Part shown: piece after piece, positions 32,640 through 43,998 of the stretch
Layout: each line of letters starts with the position of its first letter
How positions within the stretch are numbered: the first letter of the stretch is position 1
Origin: Uloborus plumipes
Lineage: Eukaryota; Arthropoda; Arachnida; Araneae; Uloboridae
Reading direction: 5' to 3'
Length of the DNA stretch: 64,000 nt
Assembly (NCBI GenBank): GCA_038373865.1
Contig: JAXGGA010003936.1
Location: forward strand, 31,172-95,171
The notes under the pieces: model-generated
Told to the model about the DNA's origin: nothing
What the model saw: only the letters and a program-made list of their open reading frames with translations
Database searches by the model: none
Translations under genes and position numbers: made by a program

Positions 32640-33000
32640 CTGTGATTACTATTGATGTTTTGCTGTCGATGTTTCTGAAATATCTCTGCTTTGCTTTCGG
32701 CCGTTTTTTGATTTTATTTTATTTTTATTTATTTTATTATCAACAGTTGCAGTGTTTATCTCACTGAAAAACGATTTCCATAATTGACATCGTTTTCATA
32801 CGGTTGATGTTTTTTCAGGAAACAAACGATAAAACTAATTGAGTGATATAAAGAGGCGCAATGTATTGAGAAGTTACTGTGCATTTAAAAGTGTAAACAA
32901 TTTAAAAAAAAAAAAGATCGATGTTTTGAAACATCGATGTTTTTTTGGTCGACGTATTAATACCATCGATGTTTTACCTTCGATGTCGCACAGGTAGTAG
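32640..33000. repeat. ATCGATGTTTT-rich repeat with a short hairpin
   Basis: Words such as GTCGATGTTTC, ATCGATGTTTTG and CATCGATGTTTT recur. TCGATGTTTTGAAACATCGA near 32918-32937 is a self-complementary hairpin. It directly precedes the satellite array. Probably a worn DNA-transposon end. Confidence 0.45.
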
Positions 33001-33039
33001 GTATACTCTGAAATTGCGCAACAGGGCCCAGGTCAAAAT

Positions 33040-33537
33040 TCATGCTAGTACTAGCAACAAAAATATGCTAGTTTTTGCTATGTCTGCTAGATATTCATGC
33101 TATGATATGCTTTTTTCTGCTAGCAAGCATCACATGCTAGGGAGCTAGCTTACACATTAATAGCATAGCAAGCTATATTTTAAGCATCACATGCTTAATT
33201 GCTACTCAAGCTTGTTCAAAGCATGTGGTGGTTTGTACCTTAACAAGCTATTTTATGCTTTTTCATGCTAGCAAGCGTCACATGCTGTTGAACTAGCTTT
33301 CAAAGTAATAGCATAGCAAGCTATATACAAGCATCTTATGCTTAATTGCTGCTCAAGCTTGTTCAATAGCATGTGGTGCTAGGTACCTCAGTAAGCTATT
33401 TTATACTTTTTTATGCTAGCAAGCATCACATGCTAGGGAGCTAGCTTGCACAATAATAGTATAACAAGCTATATGCAAGCATCTTATGCTTAATTGCTAC
33501 TCAAGCTTGTTCGATAGCATGTGGTGGTAGGTACCTT
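33040..33537 (+). repeat. ~148-bp satellite array, block 1
   Basis: About 3.5 monomers. The consensus reads from GGTAGGTACCTTAGTATGCT through TATGCTAGCAAGCATC, GGGAGCTAGCTT, CAAGCATCTTATGCTTAATT, GCTACTCAAGCTTGTT to ATAGCATGTGGTG. These are the most diverged monomers of the array, as expected at an array edge. The block ends abruptly in GGTAGGTACCTT where the 9.1-kb element is inserted. Confidence 0.9.
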
Positions 33538-33669
33538 CCCTAGTAGCACATATCGTACGACGATATCGCAAAATTACCAATGCTATATCGCTGCGTCAAC
33601 GGGTCACGATATCTAACGATGCCTAATCCGACAGATCGTAAAACATCTTGGCGATATCGTGTGCGATAT

Positions 33670-33915
33670 TACAGCGATAACGTAAGCGTCATTGTGGCGT
33701 CATCGTTTTGCCCCTAAATGCAATATCTTACTATATCGCTAAAGCGTCATCGTGACAATAACGTAAGCGTCATTGTGGCGTCATCGTCTTGCCAGTAATT
33801 ACGACATCTTACTGTATCGTTTCGCGCCATTGTAACAATAACGTAAACGACATCGTTTTGCCCTTTCTTACGATATTTTACTAGATCGTTTAAGCGTCAT
33901 TTTGACAATAACGTA
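33670..33915 (+). repeat. Left subterminal repeats of the 9.1-kb element
   Basis: The phrase ATAACGTAAGCGTCATTGTG or a variant recurs at about 33677, 33759, 33839 and 33909, alternating with CGATATCTTACTATATCG-like words. Confidence 0.7.
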
Positions 33916-35546
33916 TGTGCTCTGGAAACTAAAACCTCCCCACTAACTCATGTTATAGAAATTTACTCATATATATATATAGAAATTATAAAAGATACAT
34001 CACTTACAATATGAAATTTCATCAAATTCAATTTAACACATTAAATTTTACGTAGGTGTTATCTGCATAATAAAATGATAGCTTACTTCAAAATTCTCTT
34101 CTGCTCCATTTATGCACTTTCATACAATGGCCATACTTGTTTCACTTCTTCCCTTTTACATTTCTGTTGTACTTTAGCAACCAGCAAGATCATTATTATG
34201 ACAAAATTAATTTTTTTTGCCTATAAAAATGACCCAACTAGTGTGGAAATTTCATTTTCAAAACTGCTGAAAACAAAATACATTTTAATTTTAATCATCA
34301 TTTCAAATAAATATGACCAACATAAAATTCATGTTACTGCATTGAAACAAAGTAGTGCTACATTGAGTACTAAGTCTATTTGGCTAAATTTTTCGAGTAT
34401 TCGACACTTGACTGAATTTCTGAATTTAGAGTGTGCTGGCCAATTCTGTGCAGTTGTAAAAATCAACTATATTTTTCAGTACGAAATAGTGTCATACCGA
34501 GTAGCAGTAGTCAAGAAATAAAGTACAAAATATTCGTTGTGTTGACAGAACACTACTTAATATTCGAGAAAATTTTTACACTTATCAGAATATTAATATG
34601 AATTTAGAACATATCATTTTATTTCATTCATCTCAATTTGAAAAATATTTATGACAGGTCAAAATATTTGAATGCGAAGATTTTAAAACCATAAGTAAAA
34701 AATAATAATTTTAGGGGAGAAAAAGGTGCCATTAAGCGAGATGAAATTTAAACCAATTTATAAATTATTATAGTTCTCTTTGATAGTAGAAATTATCTAG
34801 TTTTGACGATTTTTGTTTGTAGTAAAATTTTTTGGATAACAAATTCTTCATATTTTCTAACTTTACCGTGTTCTTTTAAACTTTGGAATGAAAGCCCAAA
34901 ACGGACATTGGTTTGTGCTATAATATGAAAAATTGGTAGTAAGTGTTGGATTCTCAGATCCCACCTTCCACATAAACAGCACATAGCATACAAAAGTATG
35001 CTACATTTTAGTGTCTCAGAAATCTCTATTTAATTACTGAAGAAGCAACAAATGCATAGCAAGTTTTCTCTGCATTCATTTCACATATACAGTGAAATTT
35101 TCTTAAATTTGTGTGAGTGCTTTTATATATGATTAACTCTTTTTATGAGTCGAGCAGTGGTAACTGATTGCGTGATGAAAATTGCAACTCAAATAATATT
35201 TTTCGTCTCAAATAAAAATTCTTTGTACTCTCTCATTCATAGCTAACTTTTACAACTACTTGGTCGAGTCAAAATTTGGCAAATGCTTGGCAAATCGGCA
35301 TAATATCTAGCACAAGCATTTACCGAGTACTCTGTGCGACATTAATATATAATAAGGTGTGACACTAATATATACCGGATTACCCCACATTAGCCGGTGT
35401 TCCACAAAATTCAAGGGTCACCAGATTTTCAATAACTATTGCCTGGTTCTTTCCAGCATGCCAGTATAACCAAGGTTAGAAAAAAAAAATTTTTAATACC
35501 ATAACAAATACATATTGAACTTAAAAAATAATATAAATTTTATACT
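33916..35546. other. AT-rich interior of the 9.1-kb element
   Basis: No recognised gene. The 148-codon ATG frame at 34075-34521 is the longest. Its translation is rich in Ile, Ser, Lys and Phe with no motif I can name, and it sits in DNA of about the same base composition as its flanks, so chance is the likely source. Confidence 0.4.
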
Positions 35547-35785
35547 GGTGTGCTAAGCTTAAGTCATACCTGCACTTTTTGTCAAAATTGAATTATTATC
35601 ATCAGGTAATTCTTTGTAACGTATACAACCTAAATATATTGTTTTATGGTTATTTGTGAATGGGAAATATTAAAATAAAATTTTTGAAAAAGTATCTAAA
35701 TGAAATTTATGGAAGCATAAAATTTTAAAAAGGTTTATTATTTCAAGCTCAGCTGCAAATACCATTTTTGTGCCTAGCACGGTAG
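35547..35785. mobile_element. MITE family B, copy 3
   Basis: About 239 bp. Left end CTGGTGTGCTAAGCTTAAGT; right end CAAATACCATTTTTGTGC then CTAGCACGGTAG, the inverted family B terminus. The interior aligns with the copies in introns 1 and 2. Confidence 0.7.
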
Positions 35786-38700
35786 TATATATCATTTTAT
35801 TAGTATTTGTAGTCAATTTCATTTTGTAGAAATATTAATTAACTATAGCAAATAACACACCATCAAACCACCACAATGTTTTTCCTCTCAGCAACCAGAA
35901 ACCTATTGGTTGGTTTTAAAAAAAAAGGTTACTTTGGGAATTTATTATGATTTTTCCTTGTAGTGATTTGATTTACGGTTAAAACTGGGAGGGAAGGGAT
36001 TTACTTTTTCTTTGTTGCAAAATGCACCTTGAACTATCCGCCATGACGGAAAATTCGAACTTCTGGCGATGCTAGTGAACCTCATTTTTCCCGCCATGCC
36101 GGCTAATTCAGATTGCTATGGTAATATATTATAAGGGAAGATGAAACAATTTTTACTGATGAAAAATGTATTCAGTTATATTATTCATGACTTAACTTCC
36201 GCTTGATTCAAAAACTATGACTATATTTTACGTAAGAGAAGAAAAAAGTACCTTGGTAAAGTATAAATTCAAAAAATTTACTGCTAACATAAATCATTCA
36301 GTATGGCTTAGTAGAAAATATTTTTTTGAATTTAATTGGGTTTTGTTTTTGTTGTTTTTCAATCAAATTTACACTGAATTTACACTTTTTGTACACCCCC
36401 CCCCCCTCGAGTTCAAAATGCAAGCCTGTTTCAGTGGGTCAATTCGATTACTAAATCATCAAAAAGAATTATTTGATAACCAAGCATTTGACAGTATATA
36501 CATTCTACTAAAACACTATTTAAATGAAACAGTCGAGAAGCAATTATTTGATTAAAAATTCATTCATACCACAGGGGTGTCCAATGTTCATTCCGCAAGG
36601 ATGATGGTGCATTCCTAAAAAATAAAGAATCCCCCCGCCTCCAGAAGGATACCTCCTAAAAAAAGAAAAGAGTACTACCGCTTATGAGCTTCAATGCTGC
36701 AGTCTGCGTCAAACTTCCAGTGGGTAACCTTGCACATAATGCTCTAGACTAGGAAGTTTGAATGATTGCCACCGTTGATCAGAGGTTGATCAGAGTCAAA
36801 ACAAATGGTCGGCACTTTTGCTTTTTTTGTTGCAACTTTTTTAATGAAGTATTTTCATACAGCGTTTAAAAAAACCTGTTTTTTTTTTTTTTTTCAAAAG
36901 CCCAGCCCACCCAAGAGGCGGATCAAGTGAAGTGCGGAGCGGTAAGAGTTTTCAAGTAAGAATTCCCAAGCGGTAAGAGTTTTGGGGGCCCCCTCCACCC
37001 CACTCTAAAAAGTGGGAGAACCCCTCCCTCCCCCGAGAAAAAAAACCAATACAGTTTACCAATATTTTTTATTTACATACCTCATATAAATTATGTGATC
37101 ATAAATGTTTGGAAATGTGCAAGACATCCCTCTAGCAGCTAGATAAATATTATGACACGAGAGACTTAAATTGTCTGAATTTTCAGATGTTCTTTTGAAG
37201 GTTGCTCTTTACAGGTGCAAAAAATTTGGGGGCAACTAAACCGGATCATATTGGACTATATTAATTAATCTGGTAACGGCTGTAAAAGAAAAACAAACAA
37301 ACAAACGATAGTTTAGTTGGTTAGTAAAAGCTATAGCCACCGTATTGGAGCTTTAGAATCCAGTCGAACTGTGGGGCCCTATAGCATAATATCATAATTT
37401 AAAACAACGGTAAACGAAATTGGGGGCCCCTCTGCCGGTCCACATAGGCCTATTGATATAAATTCCTGTCGAGCGTAGGTCATCGTCCTTTAAAATATTT
37501 AGGAAAAAAATTTGGGGCCCCCAGAGCGGGGCCCCTAGGTTGGACCTTATTAGCCTATTGGTATATATTAGTCCCCGGCTGCAAAAAAGCTTGTTTGTTT
37601 AGCTACAGGTTGCAGTTATATCAAAAACCAGTGCATTCGAATTTTAGATTCTAGGAGAATTTCGGGGCCCCATGGCGCATCCCGGGTCGACGGGCCCCAC
37701 GCGGCCGCTTAGTCCGCGTACCGTTGGACCCGACTCTGAGCCCACCTGGGTTTTTTAATGAAAAACCCGGGCTTTTTCAAGAATCATTATAAAAAATCAT
37801 TCTCTATTCAAACATTGTACGCCTACTTTTACTTCTACTTTTCATTGAATCAGGGAGTCATGAAGAGAGGCCACTGTGACCTCCAGAAAAATTCTTATTC
37901 CGCAAATTTGGAAACAGCATTGTAATATTGATTTTTTTAAAATTGATATTACATTTTGAAATTGAATTGAATTCACATAGATTAGAATAATAATTGCCTA
38001 TTTTGATCTTCCAAGTATTTAAAAGAAAAACAAATAATGTGAAACTCATGTGTAATTTTATTTCTAATACAGCTAATAAGTTGTCAGGAAAAGAAGATGG
38101 GGATGTCTGGACCTGCACTAGCCAGGATTAAATATTGTAGTAAACTAAATATTATAACAAAATTGATCAATACCAATTTATAGGCTTAGTATTGATTAAA
38201 ATATTTGTAATATTTAGTTTGTTTCCAAAACAAATGTTTTCAATATGCAGTAAATTTTGAAAAAACCCACTTTACCGACATAGTGGGTTTTTTCAAGTGA
38301 ACTCACCCGAAAAAACCTGGATGGTTTTTCTCGGGCTGGGCTCGTTTTGGCGAACCCTGTATTCATACAGCAAAAATTAAATGACTTATTTGATGTTTGT
38401 AATAGCAACAAGAAATTAAGGGATTGTGATAGAGCAACTGGCAAAGGAATAAATTAATGTGATCAAAAAGAAAAAAACGAGAGGGACAACAAGCAAAATA
38501 GAAAGGGTAATAGCAGAAGAGTATTTTCATAGCACAATACATTTTTAACAAATAAATAAAAACATGGTGGCCATTTATGGCAACTAGTTGCCATTTTCCA
38601 TGAAATGGTCGCCCTTTAATCTACAGCTTTACCTGCAAACTTCTTATTACAAAGTTTTCTAGTGGGCGGGGAGAGCCAATTTGTAAAAACATATTTTCAA

Positions 38701-39858
38701 ACACAGGAGGGGAACAGCAATTGATCAACCCAACCAGACACAGAAAATTTTTTATACTGTCTGCGAACAAATAATTTCTAAAAAAATTTTGCAAAAAACT
38801 GCAGAACTTGTCGAAAGTCTTGTTTCGTTACACACTGCAAAAAGTAAAATTATAATATATATACATTATCACTATGCAACCATTATGTTTTTTTTTTGTT
38901 TTGTTTTTGTTATATTTAATCCTTTTTCAGTACTATTAACCAAGGACACCTCAAAATTAGAGTCCCACATTTATGTCGTCAAAAAAAGTGATAATACAGA
39001 AATGTAGTTCAAAATTACCAAAATTGTCCGCAAACTTTGAAATTTTTCTGTGAACGGTGTTCGCATGTATCTATATTATCTCGTTTAACCCCCAATCCTA
39101 TATTAGAGACGTGCACTATCACTGAATTACTCCAGAAGTCAACTACTTGAAGGGTTGATCCGATCTTGAAATCGCTCGAGAAACATTGTTCAAGCAATTG
39201 ACATCTCGAGGGGTTCACAACTGGAGCAGTCCATCGCTCGAGAACTTGGGGAAATGTAATGATCGAGAACTTGGGATGTGGTAATAGAGAACTTGAATGC
39301 AATAATCGAGAAATTAGAAATGCACTTCGAGTTCCTGAACGATGTAAATCATCGAGTTTTCAAATGAGTTTGAATAATCAAGTGATTCGACTATGACCAT
39401 CAATAGTAAAGACAGGATTTGAATCACGCTAAAACTCTAGTTACAGGCAAACCAGAAGTTTTTCGAAAAATAACCAACTTGAATCAACTGCCTGCAATCA
39501 AGTTCGCTATACTATGTGTAAAATATTCATACAAATGATTACAATTTTAGAAAATATTAAAATTTAAGGGTTGTTGACAAAAAAAGATTTAATAACATTA
39601 TTAGTATTCAATTATGTAAAATCCTCCTTGTACGGATTAAATAAAAGGTATCCCTTTACTTTCTTAATGAAAATGCAAAAACAAACCCTGAAATTTCATT
39701 TGAGCATGTTAAAACAGAAATCAGGGACTATAAATAAGGGCTAAAATACAATCTTGATACACTTTATTTTCATGTTTTGACAACTTTTAGATGCTAAAAA
39801 AAATTATGTTGTTGTTCCTTTACTTTCAAATCAACGATTTTCAATTTCGATACAAGAG
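35786..39858. other. Repeat-rich interior of the 9.1-kb element
   Basis: No gene is supported. It holds C runs (36398-36406), a T run (36878-36894), a GC-rich block at 37350-37780 with repeated GGGGCCC words and tandem-like phrases ending GGCCTATTG, and a segment near 38270-38359 ending TTTTGGCGAACCCTG, probably one end of an old hAT copy. Near 39170-39330 CGAGAACTTG recurs several times. Confidence 0.4.
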
Positions 39859-41912
39859 CAGGGGTGCAAGTGACCAAATGTGGTTTGGGAGCATCTTCGG
39901 GAGCAGGGAAAATACCATTTGGGAGCGGCAGAATTGTGCTTAGGAGCAGGCTCGAATAAGATACTATGTGACTGTGATAAACACATTCATTTATAGTAAT
40001 TTAAATCTGTACCTTAACGCAAGAACAACCAATGTCAAAATTTTGATGTTTTTAGTTTTTTATCGTAATGGGGACAGAAATGTATCCTCTGTCATAGACA
40101 ACAACAACCAATTTTTTAAAACAAACCGCCTTAGCAGTGGAGCGAAACTAAGACACCAAATCTAACATATTCCTATGGAGACTCAAATCTTTGAACCAGA
40201 ATATCTCAATTCGACAAATTTTGAACATTGGTTGTTTTTGCATTAAGGTACAGAAATATATTTGCATTTTAACTAAGCACTGATTATCTATTATTAAATT
40301 TTAGTTATAGTTTAAAAATACTAGATGTGGTTTCAATAGGTGAACAGCAAAATGTTTCACTGTACTTAACTCAAATTTCAGAGACAAGGATATAGAAATT
40401 GGAACATTCATTTAAAGTCAAATTGAAACGATAAACTCATCCACCTTTTTACAATTATATTTATACTACCAATACTTTTTTATTTTTTAGAAAAGAATCC
40501 TATCCATGAATAATCTAGGAGCGCATTCGTGGTGGTCAAATATGAAATGCAAACGTTTGGTTTAAAGCTTCTACGACAATATGAAAAATTTAGACATTTT
40601 TTTGGTTTTTTAGTTGCATAATTATCAATAACATTTGGATTTTCTTTTGTTAACAGTGCGCTTTAATTTAAAATTGAGGAACTACCTTTGTGCTTGAAAA
40701 GTAAACTAAAGTTTTTTTATGTTTTATCGTGCAAAATTAGATTTTGTGGGCTAAAAATTGAAAAACCTTAATTTAAAAGTTTAACTTAGTTTCTTTTTGT
40801 TCTACTGTTCTTTTTCTTTCTCATAACTTCTCTGCATCTTCTAACATCCATTTTGCAATTCGATTTCAGACAAGACATTGTTCTTAACAGCTGACTTTAG
40901 TTGTTGGTTTGCTAAATTTAATAGAGAATCTGATGACTCTTGATTGGATTAAGCTTCTTGTGTAACTATTGTATACTGCTTCACATTTAATTTAGTGTTT
41001 CTCTGCTTTTAATGCCTTTAATCTGTGCTGGTTACAAAACTTAAAGACGCTAAAACTTCTAAACAGTAGAATGAGATAATTATGAGCTGCCATAAAGTAT
41101 CTCTGAATTTTGTACAACACATCAAAATTTTATCTTTCCTTTAATGACCTAATGGGAGCACTGCTGCTAGTAGCATGGAAAATTCTATTTTAAGCTTTTA
41201 AAATTATAATTTTACAAATTCAACTTTTCAAAATACTGCCTTTCAGTACAAAGCCATAATTAAACATTATGTGCTTGATTGTTTTAATTGTTTTCCAAAA
41301 AATGAAGCAATGGATAACCTAATGCTAATTAAAATCAAGCTTGCAAAAATTAATAGGTATATAAATAGAAAAAGAATAATTATTTGTTATCAAAATACAA
41401 GCTAAAATAAGCTAATGGAAGGTATTTATTGTCAAAATAACGGTTAATTGTCAAAAATATTAAAATGTTTGAAAGATGCATTTGGATTGAAATCTTCAAC
41501 ATAGGAAGCTTCGTCCGCGAAGTAAATGATAGATGTTGACATGCTTCTAAAAATAAATTACTTTTTTCTCAAAATAAAACATAAAATAAGTTAAGCTGAG
41601 GTAGCATATGTCAAAATAATTTTGGATTCTGAAAAATATCAAAATTTTTGCAAGATGCAAAAGGATTGAAATTTCAGATAAGGAGAGTATTTTTCGCGAC
41701 GCACGTGTTCAGAATATCGCCATAGCAACCGTCACAACGTACGGTTAACAAAAGCAGAAGTTATGCCACTTTTTCGCGATATTCGCTAGAAAAACGGCCG
41801 TTTTGGCGCAGTCAGGCGCAACTTCGATCAAAAAGTGCGTTTGGGAGCAGGATGGCGCAAGATTCTTCATTTGGCGCAGCGTGGTTCAATTGGCGCAGCA
41901 CTTGCACCACTG
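39859..41912. mobile_element. hAT-like element (CAGGGGTGCAAGTG termini), non-autonomous
   Basis: 2,054 bp. Left CAGGGGTGCAAGTGACC; right CACTTGCACCACTG (inverse). Flanked by CAAGAG on both sides (39853-39858 and 41913-41918). Both subterminal regions repeat TTGGGAGCA and TTGGCGCAG words. No transposase was found inside. The frame at 39968-40165 is not recognised. Length and termini suggest a hAT-type deletion derivative. Confidence 0.7.
40006..40254. mobile_element. Small inverted-repeat element nested in the 39859 element
   Basis: TCTGTACCTTAACGCAAGAA at the left pairs with TTTGCATTAAGGTACAGA at the right. The inverted match covers about 35 bp, including CAACCAATG / CATTGGTTG. Confidence 0.65.
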
Positions 41913-42204
41913 CAAGAGGAGGCTTAAGAAAGCATAACTCACCGCTGATGAAATATTTGGTCCAAAAAAACTGTCCCTTTTGTCTCAAACGCACTATTTT
42001 TAAGTACATTTGAGTACCCCCCTCCCCTCGATCGCATTATAAATGCATTATTTTTTCTACACAGTTATTTTAAAATTAAAAAAGTACTTAAAAACAGTTT
42101 ATCAATTCCCGCCGGCATTTGTTTACACTTGAAACAAGAAAACAACGCGAGCGCCCTCTGTAGTTCAGTGAGGAATTCAGAATGTAGTAAAAAATAACGT
42201 AAAC

Positions 42205-42600
42205 GATATAGCAGCGATACGGCTTGTACGATGAGAAAACTCTGAAATTTCAAAAACTCGATTTTTTTAATGAAACTGAAATATTTTCATCTGTTTTCAA
42301 TTTTATTCACAAAATAAGGATAGAACAATTAAATAAGACAGTTATGAGCAAATACGTAAAATATCGTTTCTTGCGATATCGACGCAATGACGCACTATAC
42401 AGTTTTAGCGATATCGCTTGTACGGTGAGAGAGCTCTGAAATTTGAAAAGCTCGAATTTTTTAATTTAAACTGAAAAATTTTGATTTTACTTCAATTTTA
42501 TTCACAAAATAAGAGTAGAACAATTAAATTAGACAATTATAAGCAAATACGTGCAATATCGTTTCTTGCGATATCGGGGCAATGACGTACTATAAAGTTT
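42205..42600 (+). repeat. Right subterminal tandem pair of the 9.1-kb element
   Basis: Two ~195-bp units, each starting near GCTTGTACGATGAG (42222 and 42416) and containing TTTTATTCACAAAATAAG and ATCGTTTCTTGCGATATCG. Confidence 0.75.
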
Positions 42601-42680
42601 TAACGATATACTATATCGGGAAGAAGATACGATATACAATGATATCGTTCAGATGACGGCACGATATCGTGTGCTACTAG

Positions 42681-43690
42681 GGTTAGTATGCTATTTTATC
42701 CTTTTTTATGCTGGCAAGCATCGCAAGCTAGGAAGCTAGCTTACACAATAATAGCATAGCAAGCTATATACAAGCATCTTATGCTTAATTGCTACTCAAG
42801 CTTGTTCGATAGCATGTGGTGGTAGGTACCTTAGTATGCTATTTTATGCTTTTTTATGCTAGCAAGCATCGTATGCTAGGGAGCTAGTTTGCACAATAAT
42901 AGCATAACAAGCTATATGCAAGCATCTTATGCTTAATTGCTACTCAAGCTTGTTCGATAGCATGTGGTGGTAGGTACCTTAGTATGCTATTTTATGCTTT
43001 TTTATGCTAGCAAGCATCGCATGCTAGGGAGCTAGCTTACACAATAATAGCATAGCAAGCTATATACAAGCATCTTATGCTTAATTGCTACTCAAGCTTG
43101 TTCGATAGCATGTGGTGGTAGGTACCTTAGTATGCTATTTTATGCTTTTTTATGCTAGCAAGCATCGAATGCTAGGGAGCTAGCTTGCACAATAATAGCA
43201 TAACAAGCTATATGCAAGCATCTTATGCTTAATTGCTACTCAAGCTTGTTCGATAGCATGTGGTGGTAGGTACCTTAGTATTCTACTTTATGCTTTTTTA
43301 TGCTAGCTTGCACAATAATAGCATAACAAGCTATATGCAAGCATCTTATGCTTAATTGCTACTCAAGCTTGTTCGATAGCATGTGGTGGTAGGTACCTTA
43401 GTATGCTACTTTATGCTTTTTTATGCTAGCAAGCATCGCAAGCTAGGGAGCTAGCTTACACAATAATAGCATAGCAAGCTATATACAAGCATCTTATGCT
43501 TAATTGCTACTCAAGCTTGTTCGATAGCATGTGGTGGTAGGTACCTTAGTATGCTATTTTATGCTTTTCTATGCCAGCAAGCATCGTATATGCTAGGGAG
43601 CTAGCTTGCACAATAATAGCATAACAAGCTATATGCAAGCATCTTATGCTTAATTGCTACTCAATCTTGTTCGATAGCATGTGTTGGTAG
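42681..43690 (+). repeat. ~148-bp satellite array, block 2
   Basis: About seven monomers. GGTAGGTACC starts at 42821, 42969, 43117, 43265, 43388 and 43536: exactly 148 bp apart, except one 123-bp monomer with a 25-bp deletion. Monomers are very similar. It ends at GTTGGTAG, where the 3.5-kb hAT is inserted. Confidence 0.95.
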
Positions 43691-43998
43691 CAGTGGTCGG
43701 AAGTTGCGCGCTACAAGTAGCGAAACTACTGTAGTAGCTACATTTTTTAGTAGTTTGTCGTGTAGCGCACTACTTTAAAAAAAGTAGAGTAGTGAGTAGC
43801 GCGATACAATAAAATAGTAGTTTGTAGCGATTTCTGGAAATTACTTTTAAATTAAAAAAATAAATTAAAAAATGAAAAAAAAAAAGGGAAAGAACGAAGG
43901 AAAACCACAAGGTTTAATTGACTCTGAGTGGTGCAAATCTTGCGCGAGTACAGCAGCGAACGCAATGAGAAATAAGAACCATAAAAATATGAGCCAAT

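Larger units (their letters stand above)
33538..42680. mobile_element. 9.1-kb element inserted in the satellite (CCCTAGTAGCACA termini)
   Basis: Starts CCCTAGTAGCACATATCG and ends CGTGTGCTACTAGGG. The 13-bp terminal inverted repeat is CCCTAGTAGCACA. Removing it rejoins satellite block 1 to block 2 in register, with TT present on both sides (possible 2-bp target duplication). Both ends carry CGATATCG-rich subterminal repeats: ~70-82 bp units at 33670-33915 and a ~195-bp tandem pair at 42205-42600. No transposase was found inside. Open frames at 34075-34521 (148 codons) and 36217-36555 (112) lack recognisable domains. It is a non-autonomous element of undetermined superfamily, itself invaded by others. 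Confidence 0.8.

Noticed and set aside
34075..34521. A 148-codon ATG open frame as a gene in the 9.1-kb element
   Set aside because: No motif, no composition change against its flanks, low-complexity AT-driven residues. Chance is likely.
37670..37720. A cluster of cloning-type restriction sites (CCCGGG, GTCGAC, GGGCCC, GCGGCCGC) that looks like a vector polylinker
   Set aside because: The surrounding 300 bp contain several similar GGGGCCC-rich repeats with the same style of sequence, and no other vector sequence is present. It is a GC-rich transposon remnant.
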